Shown piece by piece: positions 37,195-48,030 of a stretch of DNA of 64,000 nt (position 1 is its first letter; the number at the start of each line of letters is the position of its first letter). The notes below the pieces were generated by a model. The model was not told where the DNA came from and did not search any database. It was given only the letters and a program-made list of their open reading frames with translations. The position numbers and the translations under genes are program-made. Source of the DNA: Voacanga thouarsii (taxonomy: Eukaryota > Streptophyta > Magnoliopsida > Gentianales > Apocynaceae); assembly GCA_026120185.1 (NCBI GenBank), contig JANUWF010001622.1:1550001-1614000 (forward strand), in the 5' to 3' direction.

Positions 37195-37565
37195 ATTTGA
37201 TTTAAACAAAATTTTTGAATCGAATTTGACGGAATAATAAAATCAATTCAATTCAGTTCAATTTTGAAGTTTAAGTAAAAATTTGGTTTGATTTTTAGTT
37301 ATTAAAATAAAAAAATCAAGCAATTGAAATTATATTTTTAATTAAAAATATATAATTAATATTAAAATATTAATAAGTAAATAATAATTTGTTTATATTA
37401 TAAATTATGAATTTTAATATTCCAATTCAATTAAAATTTAATTTAATTGTATTCAATTTTATAAAATTTTCAATTCGATTCGATTTATTGAAAATTTATA
37501 ATATCCAATAAAAAATCGAAAATAAAAACCAAATTCGAATCGAAAAACAATCAGATAAAACCGAA
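37195..37565. repeat. AT-rich TTCGATTT repeat at the start of unit A
   Basis: Rich in short inverted motifs (AATCGAAT / ATTCGATT) and present at the matching place in unit B (53310-53665), more diverged than the gene part. It looks like an old non-autonomous repeat; no coding potential. Confidence 0.5.
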
Positions 37566-38236
37566 TCTGATAAGATCGTTTGAACAGTCATATCTGATAG
37601 CAAACGCAGAATTATAAGACCTAATAGAAGATGTAACTTGAAGGAAGAAGGTCAAATAATTTCATTTTCAATAACATTAGCCCAAAATTTTCATTCTTTC
37701 TGATTTGACCCGCACTCATTTTTTCATATATCCATATTTTGAAAATTTTCACATATTTATATTCCTCTATCTTGGTTTGATTAGTGAAATTTATTCCTCT
37801 GCTGTCTGTAAATGTACACAACTTTATTATTAAATAATTGTTGGTTATGAAATTTCTTTGACTGAAAGCCCACCGGAAGAATATTCCGCTGTTATATGTT
37901 GTATATCAACATTGCCTCAATTTAGTTGTTTCCCTGTATGTGCTGTGCACGTGTACCCATATTTGGAAACCAAGAAGCTCCGTCCCTGAGGCCCGTGTCA
38001 AACACGATTTAGTGACCAATTTTTTCAACTTTCCTTTGTAGTCCTTTTCTGTACATACTATCTGAGAAGGAAACAAATCGAGGTGAAAATTGGCAGGCTT
38101 TCATTTGTCAAGACTTTAAGAGACTTTTCTCTGCGGCTTTTCAAGCTTGTATCTTTGAATTTTCCACAGTTATATCTGCATTACAGTCAAGGTCAAGGAA
38201 TCGCCTTTCCATCTTTGGAAAGCAATGCATCACTTG

Positions 38237-38243
38237 TATAAAT
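38237..38243 (+). promoter_or_regulatory. Likely TATA box of ankyrin gene A
   Basis: TATAAAT in cacttgTATAAATgggt, 117 bp before the ATG. Conserved in unit B (54320-54326) even though the surrounding sequence has small indels. Confidence 0.5.
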
Positions 38244-38353
38244 GGGTTGCAGAGGAAACGCTGGAATTCGATAAAAAAATCTTGGTTATTTACTCGAAAA
38301 CATTGTTCAACTAGAAATCATCAACTTGAAGCCTGGTTATATTACCCAGAATA

Positions 38354-39855
38354 ATGGATGAAAGATTGTTCAATGCAGCCTCTACTGGTGATATAGATGC
38401 ACTGCACCAATTGGTTAAAGAAAATCCATTTGTTCTTGGTGATTCTCCCATGATAAATCTGTATGAGAACCCTCTGAGTATAGCTACAAAAGCTGGGCAG
38501 CTAAATTTCGTACAAGAAGTAATCAAGTTGAAGCCTGGATTAGTGAAAGAAATTAACCCAGATGGACTTCGGCCACTTGACATAGCTTCGGCTTATGGCT
38601 TTGTGGATATAGTAAAAGCTCTTGTGGCAGCTTCCGATCCCAATATTTGTCGCCTGCCAGGCAGAGATGGAAGAACGGCCCTTCATTATGCTACCATAAA
38701 TGGAAGGGTTGAAATTATTGATGAATTGCTAGATGCATCTTTAGAGGCTGCTAAAGATGTGACTGCTTTTGGGGAAACGGCCCTCCATTTAGCTGTCAAA
38801 TACTACAAATTTGATGCCTTTCGACGCCTGCTTGGGTGGCTAGACAACAGTGGCATGAGAAATCTAGTGAATTGGAAAGATAAGGAGGGCAACTCTGTCC
38901 TGCACTACGCTGTTTCAAGAAAACAACTAGAGGTAATTTTCAAAGCAGTAGCAGACCATCAATTTAATTTTTGTGATTCTTATTCTCTTAGTTTCTTTGA
39001 ATTGATTTCCATCTGAGACTCGTTAACGTTGTTGTGCAGATTATAGAGCTATTGCTCAACGAGAACAGTCCCACCAGTGAAAAAATTGAAGTGAATGCTG
39101 TGAACAAGAAAGGCCTAACAGCAACGGATATACTAGATATTTTGATCGAGTCTTCAAGTGATGTCCTCATCAGAAAAATCCTCCAAAATGCAGGAGGTCA
39201 AGGAGCTCCAGATGTTCGTGTTGTGTCTGAAATACAGTCCTCTGAAGCTGTAGCCACTGGCAAACAACCGGAACCTGCCCAAATTTCTGACAAAAAATCA
39301 GGGTATTCGTCTTGGATGGAGGAATATCAATTCAAGAGAGGAAGAGACCCCCCATCTGCAGCACAAAATGCACTACTTGTTATTGCTGCACTGATTGTTA
39401 CGATCACATTTGAAGCAGGAATAAACCCCCCAAGCTACATATTTGAAGGCGCCAATCAGCCAAGTTATGTAATTACATCAAATAGCACAACTTCTTCGAC
39501 TTCGAATCTGAATTCAACCTCCCTAGCTGATCAGCTGGCGAAGTCACAGGATACAGTTTCCCTGGTCTCCTTGACTGTTTTCTTGGTAGCAAACACAGTT
39601 GCACTTTCTACCTCGTGTAGCATCATAGATTATGTTAGACAAGGATTACCTTTTCAAAGAGAGCTTCGAGTTTCAGGTTTTGCCATGATGTTTGCTTATG
39701 GATGGTCATTAGGTAGCACTAAGCCAACAGGAAGAGCAAAGACTATTTCTCTTATTCTTGCATTGTTGGTGCCGGTGCTCATGAGGTCGTTACCAGATCT
39801 GGCGAGGTATATTCGGCATCGTAAAGGGGATTCGACTAAAGAGCATCACAAATAG
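38354..39855 (+). CDS. Ankyrin-repeat / PGG-domain membrane protein (copy A)
   Basis: Two exons, 38354-38932 and 39040-39855, with a 107-bp GT-AG intron in phase 0 (CTAGAG|gtaatt ... ttgtgcag|ATTATA), giving 464 aa. Residues 1 to about 260 hold roughly six ankyrin repeats (for example GRTALHYATINGRVEIIDELL and GETALHLAVKYYKFDAFRRLL), which bind partner proteins. The C-terminal PGG domain (about 292-455) starts KRGRDPPSAAQNALLVIAALIVT and has about four hydrophobic helices (near 304-322, 365-384, 404-418, 429-446). The protein therefore probably sits in a membrane, with ankyrin repeats in the cytosol. The family core NPPGG is NPPSY here. Relatives (ITN1, BDA1, ACD6 types) act in stress or immune signalling; its own role is inferred. 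It ends 25 bp before a Pack-MULE. Confidence 0.92.
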
Positions 39856-39879
39856 ACCATTAAGGAACTTCTTCCAAGA

Positions 39880-40790
39880 GGGAAATTCTTAGGTGAACCC
39901 GGTCCACAGCCCCACTCGTGGACCGGATTCACCTAAACATGACACCTATTCCAGTTGATTATTTTATTCCTAATCCAAGATTTTTCTTTTTTCCCCCCTT
40001 TTTCTCCTTATCCTCAACCATGGTTAAGGAATCAGTGAATTTGACATATGAAAATTTGGATTCTTCCGCCAAATTGCCCAAAACATCATATTGCACTATC
40101 TCTCTTCTCTCCATCTCTTTCTCTCCACTACTCGCCAGATCTCCTCCTCCTCCTCCTCCTCTCTCTTTCTCTTTCCTTCCGTCATTGTCTTCCTTTCGGC
40201 AGCAGCATTCTTTGAAAATTCAAGATCATTTCCCTTCATGGTCTTCATCTTTACAGCTCTTCTCTTCGTTTTCAGTTTTACCCCTACCGTATGATCGTCT
40301 GATGCCAATTAGCTCCTTTTGCCCTCCAATCGGGACAAAATCGATGGCCATGTCTGCCCTAGAAAACTACAGACCAGGAATCTTGCCCTGTAAAGTGCTT
40401 CACGACGGATCCTGTCTGAGGCGAGGACAGTGTCACCTACTGGTACGGCTGCGCAGACGCCAATTGCTCAGGCAAGCGAATGGTAAAGTTAGGGTTTTGC
40501 GATGTGGACAGCAGGGGTGCTAGCCCTATTTCGGGGCAAGCACTCTTGTTGGTTCATATTATTTGGCTCATATTGCTCCATGTTTTTGTGTTGTTCGGGG
40601 TTTGATTTGATTTGTACGGAGAGGTTAGATTAATGATCTTTTCACGAAAAATCACAATTAGTTATTGTATTCTTTTGCATTGTAAGTATGAGAGATATTT
40701 GTAGACAAATGTTTCCATTTTACAATTATTTCATTCTTTGTTCAAACATGCTGGAAATTTATGTCCATTTGTTCTAGTTGCTTGATTTTT
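39880..40790 (+). repeat. Left inverted repeat of the chimeric Pack-MULE
   Basis: Matches the reverse complement of about 43800-44572. It contains a further coding-looking patch (FENSRSFPFMVFIFTALL, then AQTPIAQA), also present in the other arm (44080-44260). This resembles a signal-peptide-bearing gene start captured into the repeat itself. The source gene was not recognised. A roughly 100-bp segment near 40275-40440 is missing in the right arm. Confidence 0.75.
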
Positions 40791-41148
40791 TTTTCCATTT
40801 TACTGATTGCTATAAGTTTCATCTTAATCTTGTATGACATTACTTCGTTTATGTCCTCATGCAGTGTCCGTTTCTAGTCTGTTTGATAGATCATTCATTC
40901 AACTTGCATACACTTTCCTCTTGGATTACCTGGGGAATAAAAGAAAAAATGAAAAGAGAAAGAAAAATATGTAAAACAGTTGCAGTTATCTCAATTTAAG
41001 GTGAAGTGTTTTTCACTTATTGGGGTTCCTTCCTTTCCCATCCTTATGGTGAAGTATCTCACTAATGATCCAAATCAATAATTCTGTTTTTGTCTTTGTT
41101 CTGTATTGGTGGTTTTGATGGGTGATTTTGATGGATTTCTTATAATAG

Positions 41149-42413
41149 GAGAAAGGTAGGCAAATATAAATATTGCATATAGGAGGAAGAATTCGGTGAT
41201 ACTTGGATCAGAATCTGCAAAGATGGATCAGGTCAATAGAGCTCAAGGCAAGTCATTATATTGTTAACTATCAAATTTAACTGTTCTCTTTTGGTTGAAC
41301 TTGACATCATAGTTTATCTTCTGTCTTGTTGTTTTCAGTAATATTTTAACTATTAAAATGAAACTAAAAGGTATCTATTATAAATATTGATATGTTTATA
41401 GAAGCAAGAGAAGTAAAAAATTTGTCTGTGTTGTATTAACAAATCTTTCAATCTCCATACCTCTCAACTAGTTTGCTGCATTGTGCTAGTGCTTCATGAT
41501 TCAAGAATTCTATGTAGACTATGTGGGTGCCTCTTGGTGCTAATTTTTCTTTGGCCTTTTCATCCCTTTTCATTGATTTTTCTTTCAATATGAATTACTT
41601 ACAAGAGAAGCTGAAACTATTCTTGCTAGAGCACTGGCCACCTTAGAAGGAATTATTGTGGTGTCTGAAACCCTCAAAGAGCATGGAGCTGTGGAGGTGA
41701 GCTTTTTGTTCTTAGACCTTAGCATGTCCAATATTGAAGTCATTGGTTCTTTTCCAGTATGCCTATCTGGTCCAGTAGTTGTGACAAGAAGATACTTTAA
41801 AGGAATCTCTAATAACTTTTTCCCATTTTTCTTGCCCCCAAATTCATGAGTTTGTGTTAGATACAATTTTACACACTGAAGCTGGAATTTTTCTAGTGTT
41901 TGTGATATCAAAAAATATTTTCATCTAAGCTTTGTAAAATCTTTGTCCATTGCCAAGAATTTTAGGAGTTTTTGAAGTCTACTAATGTCTCTTTTGGTTT
42001 GCATCTCTAGAGAGCATGCACTTGTGAGATGATATCATTGTTTCCTTGTTTGTTTTTTGTAGGCTGCAAGTTTGAGAGGTGTAGAGTAATATTCCAGGCA
42101 TTTAGTAATATTGCCAAAATAGTAGAACACTTATATTTTTACACTGCTTTGGTTGCTCTTTTGATGATCAAATATATCACCAACTTCTGTCTTTTGCATT
42201 GATATTGTGTAGGGAACAACACTCCTGCTTCCTGCAGATGCTTCTAATCCTTCTAGGATGATGGGTTAGGTTCTCAATATATATAAAAGCTTGATTGCCA
42301 ACAATTCTGGCAAGGGTCTTCCTGAGATTTCTCAAGCCTATTTAACAGAAAACATCGACAATGATGATACCTCTATGGAGACTGAAGAGAAATCTAAAAC
42401 TAGTAAAGGTTGA
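41149..42413 (+). pseudogene. Captured stomatin-like (SPFH) protein gene fragment
   Basis: Four exon remnants with introns. 41149-41247 reads ANINIA, then SVILGSESAKMDQVNRAQ, with a stop in place of Gln near its start. 41606-41696 reads EAETILARALATLEGI and VVSETLKEHGAVE. 42063 to about 42118 reads AASLR and AFSNIAK. 42213-42413 reads GTTLLLPADASNPSRMM and LNIYKSLI, then a divergent tail. These match in order the C-terminal half of plant mitochondrial stomatin-like proteins, membrane scaffold proteins of the SPFH family. Frameshifts and stops show no function. The first intron starts with GC (AAG|gcaagt). Confidence 0.82.
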
Positions 42414-43071
42414 CCATCTTGGTGAAGTTGTTTTCTCATTGCAGAGGTCCAAGGAGGAAGTTTGAGTGTTTTTTGGCTTCCAAAACCCAAATTCTTCTAA
42501 TTTCTTTACTAATCGAGTAGCAGTTGGAGCTGGACAATTAAACTTGATGAGAGAACACTTAGCTATGTTGTTCTTTTAAAGTTTTGATCTATTCTTGCAA
42601 GGGGGATATTCTTTTGAAACTGGATGTGAGAGTATAGGAATATTCTGAAAAATTCTTTCAACTAAATGTAATTTTCTTATAATATTTTCTCAAGAGCAAA
42701 GAGACACATGTTTTCTTTTGTCCCATCCTTTTCTTTGTCGACTTTAGTGCTAACCATGTATTGTGCTTTCTTTCGAGCATTAATGAGTTCTCAAATGTGG
42801 CGAAGGGTTTTTAATACCCACTAGAATGAGTTGTAAAATGGGTTACTCTTTTGTTCTGCGAAGTTGAAAATTTGGCACTCAAGTTAAAGTTTGTTAATTG
42901 GCTATAAATACCATGTCTACAAAGATATTAATACATTTGATTAATTGTAACTATATCCATATTTTACTGTTGCACACCTAAACAGTCATAGCATATCTCT
43001 CAAAGCTGAAGTTCTTGTACATGTATTGTGGAGGGTTCTACATCTATGCCATCTTTGCTCTTATTTTCTAG

Positions 43072-43199
43072 GAAACAAGACGTTCGGAGGAAGTGATGCG
43101 TTTATGGAATTTGCAAAGATGTCGAAATACAGTGGCTTTGATGTTCTTGCTAGCATTTTTTTCTTTCTTTTTGCTCTGTCTTGGTTTATACTTCGGCTA
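43072..43199 (+). pseudogene. Captured LAG1/LOH-type ceramide synthase exon fragment
   Basis: After a good acceptor (ttattttctag) the frame reads GSDAFMEFAKMSKYSGFDV, then ASIFFFLFALSWFILRL. This fits the conserved TLC-domain segment of plant LAG1-type ceramide synthases, between two transmembrane helices (xDxFLExxKMxKYS...LFxxFALSWxxLRL). The match ends at RL, where the next exon would start. Only this exon is present. Confidence 0.72.
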
Positions 43200-44274
43200 G
43201 GCTCTAATGATGAACTGCAGAGGAAATGAACCAAGTCTCGTGAAATGATGGTTCTTCTCGGACATCATAAACATCAAATTACTAGACGAACGTAATTCTC
43301 CTAGTTCTGAAAGCACCAAGAGTCATCATCATTCATAATAAGAAAACATCTCCCAAAAACCAATCTGATCCCTCGCAACACTACCTATAGGCCACAACAC
43401 CACACAGACAACACCCCCCCCACACACATAAAATCCAACCACCTCCCCGCTTCCTCAAAAATAATAGCCTAAACATGTGGAAATGAATTATAAAAAAAAA
43501 AGGAATTTGAGAAAATAGACTCGGTTAATTGTCACAATTGGCCAATTGAAGCTTCCAATCTAAACCAGTGGTAGTACTTTTGCTAGCTTAAAGTACAACA
43601 CACACAGAGACTATCAAAAAACAGCAACGCTACAAAGGGCAGGACAATGAATAAGAAAGAGGAAACAAATCATTGGGTTAGATGTAATATACAATTGCAA
43701 TGTAACTATGTATATGGAGTTTTGAAATTTACCATAAGGTCTGAACATTTTTTAATCCACAGAACATGAAATGAGATCATTATATGCAATCAATAATTTT
43801 AAAGTGGAAAAAAAAAAGTAACTAGAACAAATGCCCATAAATTTCCAGCATGTTTCAACAAAGAATGAAATAATTGTAAAGTGGAAACATTTGTCCACAA
43901 ATATCTCTCATACTTACAATGCATACAAATACAAAAACTAATTGTGATTTCTCATGAAAAGGTCATTAATCTAACCTCTCCAGTACAAATCAAAGCAAAC
44001 CAAGAAGCAAGGGAAGAAGAATAAAAAAGCATTCCTTCAAAGAGGCTCGAACAACATGAAAACGCCGAGCAGTATGAGCCTAACAATATGAATCAACAAG
44101 AGTGCTTGGCTCGAAACACGGTCGGCACCCCTGTTGCCCACATCGCAAAAACCTAACTTGACCACTCGTGTGCCTGTGCAATGGGCGTCTGTGCAGCCAT
44201 GAAGGGAAGAATTGTGAGGATGAAGACCATGAAGGGAAATGATCTTGAATCTTCAAAGAACACCATTGCCGGAA

Positions 44275-44278
<4 letters not shown>

Positions 44279-44318
<40 letters not shown>
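44279..44318. repeat. GA microsatellite
   Basis: About 19-20 GA units in the right arm of the Pack-MULE. The left arm has a CTCCTCC-rich tract at the matching place. Confidence 0.9.
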
Positions 44319-44322
<4 letters not shown>

Positions 44323-45787
44323 ACTAAGTAGTGGAGAGAGATAGGGAGGGGGGGGGAGAAAGTGTCCAATATGATGTTTTGGTGAATTTGGCGGAGGAAT
44401 CCAAATTTTCAAATGCTAAATTCACTAAGTCCTTAACCATGGTTGAAGTTAAGGAAAAAAAAGAAAAAAAAAATTGGATTGAGAATAAAATAATCAATTG
44501 AGACAGGTGTCATGTTTAGGTGAACCCAGTCCACGGGTGGGGCTGTGGACCAGGTCCACCTAAGAATTTCCCTTTCCAAGATGACAGATGATAAATGACT
44601 ACTACGCAGGCATTGGTGGGGAAGAAAGAATATTTTTATATTTTTGAAATATGTATTTATTTGATCTAAGATTCGATTAATTTAATTGCATGTAATAAAC
44701 TTTTTAATTAGTAAAATTATTTATTGTATTCATTCCAGGATTTTAAATTAGTAGTATTGAATTATTTTTATAGACTTACTAGTAATTTCCAATTTTAGTC
44801 CTTTATGATTTTAGATTTGTAAAGTCTACATATCAATTGGTTTGTTGGGGAACTCAAACCTTTAATGAATTTCATAATTTGATAAAGATTTCTTAATAGC
44901 TTTCTCCTTAAATGTCAAATTTTCACTTTTCTCTTTAAATAATTTTCTCTTTTTTTTAAATTTTCTATTCTTCCTTCAATATTTAGATATAGTTTTTTTT
45001 AGTAATGTTTCATCATGATTGCTCCCATTATTCTTATTTTAGAGTCTAATGCAGAATCAGAAATCAAATCATGATCTAAACACTTACACTGCCATTTACA
45101 AATATGTCATTTGCCATTGTGTCATATACCCCAAGAGTAATATTTAGATATAGTTGATTATTCATATTTTCGTCCCACATGAACGAAATTTTCACCTTTG
45201 AAGACACAGTTTTATGGCATACAAACATTTTCAGTGTTTTCCATACGAATTGTGATTAATTTGTGATTGTTTCTCATATTATTTACAATGAAAATTGAAC
45301 CCTTAAGAAATGATATTTTTAATTTGTCATCCCCTTGCCTTAATAATGAAATAATGGAAGATATGGTTGAATTAATAATTTTGTACATTATCTCAAAAGG
45401 AAACAAAATGCCTAAGAGCTACCAGTGGAGATGAAACTTCTTTGCGGGGGGGGACGAGTAATGTATGTGGATCTGTAGAGGAATCTTGCCAATACATCTT
45501 GGATCCTGATATGTACAAAGAGAAACCATCAAAGTTTATAGAAAAAAAAGGGATAACAAAATAGAAAGCACAAAAGTAATAGGAGAAGGAAAATCTAGCC
45601 AACTGGAGAAGAAGGGAAACTGAGGTAAAGCTCCCAGTAGCGGAAAGGAGGAAGAAGGGGACTTGGCAAAATTCCTAACATAATTGGTGGAAATTCCGCA
45701 CATTAATGTTATTTTTAAAAGAAATTTCTAAAGTAGAATAATTATAACGAAAATTGTCAATTTAGAAATGTCTTATTTTATAAATAA

Positions 45788-45975
45788 GCAAAATTTCCAA
45801 TTTGATTCCTTAACAATTATTTTTAGTCGATAATGATTCCTAATTTTTTTTCATCTTTTTAGATACCATAAATATTTTTTTACAACTCATTTAGTCTTTC
45901 CGTCAATCACACCGTTAACTTGCCATTTTTTGTAAGGGCAAATCTGAAACTTCATTATATTTCTACACTGGTAGG
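45788..45975 (+). repeat. Left terminal inverted repeat of MULE-2
   Basis: Has the same pattern as other MULE ends here: a TTTGATTCCTTAA block, a TTTAGTC block, CCGTCAATCACACCGTTAA, then GGGCAAATCTGAAACTTC. Confidence 0.75.
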
Positions 45976-48030
45976 TAGACTACACCCGAGCAGAAAGAAA
46001 GTGAAGAAATGGATCCGTACCTCCCAGCAAAATCCATGGGTTTTGGTGTTCTTTGGGAGGAAGGTGAGACCATTGTCTCACTAAAAAATGGCTCATAGAA
46101 AGCTGTAACCACCCAACCCGCCACCATCTCTTTCTTCCTCTTCGTTTCTTTTTACAGCAACAATCTATTTTTCTCCTATTCTTGTTGTCGTTGCTAATTT
46201 ATGTCTAATTCTTTTGTGAAAGCATTCGACCTGACTTATGTGATTACACCGACACTGAAGGTAAGGAGAATGGTGTAATATTTTTGTCAGACAAGTTGTC
46301 ACTCGGTTTGTAGTGTAGACAAAAGTTGCTATTCTTTATTGTTGTCCCATGTCTGCCCAACATGTAGACAAAAAGTGATGCTTTTTTTACTGTTACCTAG
46401 CCCCCAATGCATATTCTGTAATGGTTATTAGAATATAGTATAGTGCATAGGGCAAATTCATGTCTTTTTCTTCACGTGTTGCCGTAAATCAAGAGTACTT
46501 CTATGGTGTCATGGAACCGGTTACTGTGTTCCCTGAATACTGGATTTGCACACAAATAGATGGAACTAGAGTATTTCTATCTTCTTATCTATAATTTCTC
46601 TTTAGTTACTTGAGTGGTATAGATAGATTTAACAATTTTTACAAATAGAGGAACTTTCTGATCTTAGTTCCTGATATTATGTGCCAAAATTAGCACGCAA
46701 GTGTTGTTACCAAAATTAATGGATAGCAACCCATAACTTTTAGAAAACTAATCATATAACTACTACAATAGCTTTGGAATGAGGGGGTTAAAAATCAGTA
46801 CTTACCATTGCATATGCTAAGACTTAATGATCATAGTACTTACTAGATGTCCCTTGAATATTAATTAACAATAAGTTTTCTTTCAAAATTAATATTTTGT
46901 AATCGTTTTGTTAGGTCTTGAAGAATTGATTTGCAAATTTGATGCTATTTTCCAAGAGGATAAAAATGCCTATATTGAGTAATCAGAAGTCTAGTAACTC
47001 CCCTATCACATCCGAAATGCTTGACTCAAAAATATTTGAGCACTATTTTGAGTTAGCTTTGAAACTACCCTACTATAAATTTTCACTTGATTTTGTAGCC
47101 TACTTACACTGCTTAATGAACAACTAATCCTTATCAGATTGATTTGGAATAGCCTGCCCAATGACAAGAGGAGCTCATTTGTTCTTGTGGACTCATTATG
47201 ATTTAGCATTTATACAACGCGTGACAAAAAGAAAGTCTTAAGTTGGATTGGGAAGGGAGACATTTTCTCAAAGTAATATGTGTTTGTTCCAATTGTGATA
47301 TAGTACGTTCTCCATTTCTATTTAAATGAAAATGTAGTCTATTTAATGCATGCTAAATATTGATATATTGAACGCTAATGTTGTATTTTTTTTGCTTAGT
47401 GGACATTGGCGGCTTCTAATTTTATGTGAATTCAATGAAGAGAATTCGAATTTAAAGAGTCCTTCTATGGTGTTGTTGGACTCATTGTAAACTACAGAAG
47501 ATATCACAGAACCGCATATTAGAAAGTAATGTCTTGAATCAAATTTTGACTATGTTTGAAGTTCACTTCAAAAAATTAATCATTCCACTAATAACATTAT
47601 GCACCTATTACAGACTTGTATTGGACATACTGTGTGCAAGTGGAAGGACTGTTTCTAATACATGGTTAAAAAAAATTCTATTGTTGGTTCCTACGGTAAG
47701 TTAGTTGGTTCCGTTGCTTTCTTGGAACATTTTTAGTGACTCTTTGGTTGTATGTTGGTGTAGCTACTAAATGTAAAGTGATTTCTTACTTAGGTTCCTC
47801 AACAAATAGGAGGTGAAGAATGTGAATTTTATGCTCTATATTATGCCAAATTATTTATGATCAGTGCTCTTACAAGTTTTAGTGTTGATAATGGTTACCC
47901 TTATTTTGAAAGTATCTCAGTTGAATTAGTCCCTTTTTTTTTTTCTGTTTTGTAACTAAAACAACTCAGGACTTTTGGAAGATATTCTTATAAGTTCTCT
48001 AACGACTTTGTGCTTTTGGGATGATTACAG
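45976..48030. other. 5-prime part of MULE-2, no gene identified
   Basis: About 2 kb of AT-rich DNA with only short frames. It ends in ttgggatgattacag, a good splice acceptor directly before the first recognisable transposase codons. This is the same arrangement as in MULE-1, so at least one untranslated or short coding exon upstream is likely. Confidence 0.5.

Larger units (their letters stand above)
39880..44572. mobile_element. Chimeric Pack-MULE with stomatin-like and LAG1-like gene fragments
   Basis: 4693-bp insertion absent from unit B. Long inverted repeats of about 0.8-0.9 kb (39880 to about 40790; about 43800 to 44572) start GGGAAATTCTTAGGTG and match along most of their length with internal indels. 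Flanking 9-mers cttccaaga (39871-39879) and tttccaaga (44573-44581) agree at 8 of 9 positions. The inside (about 40800-43800) carries exon pieces of two unrelated cellular genes on the plus strand with intron remnants. No transposase, so it must be moved by another element. Confidence 0.88.

Noticed and set aside
39918..40523. Plus-strand frame of 201 codons in the Pack-MULE left arm
   Set aside because: Ser/Pro/Leu-rich translation of CT-rich DNA. The right arm does not keep the frame and no known domain is visible. A shorter patch in another frame may be a captured gene start, noted with the arm.
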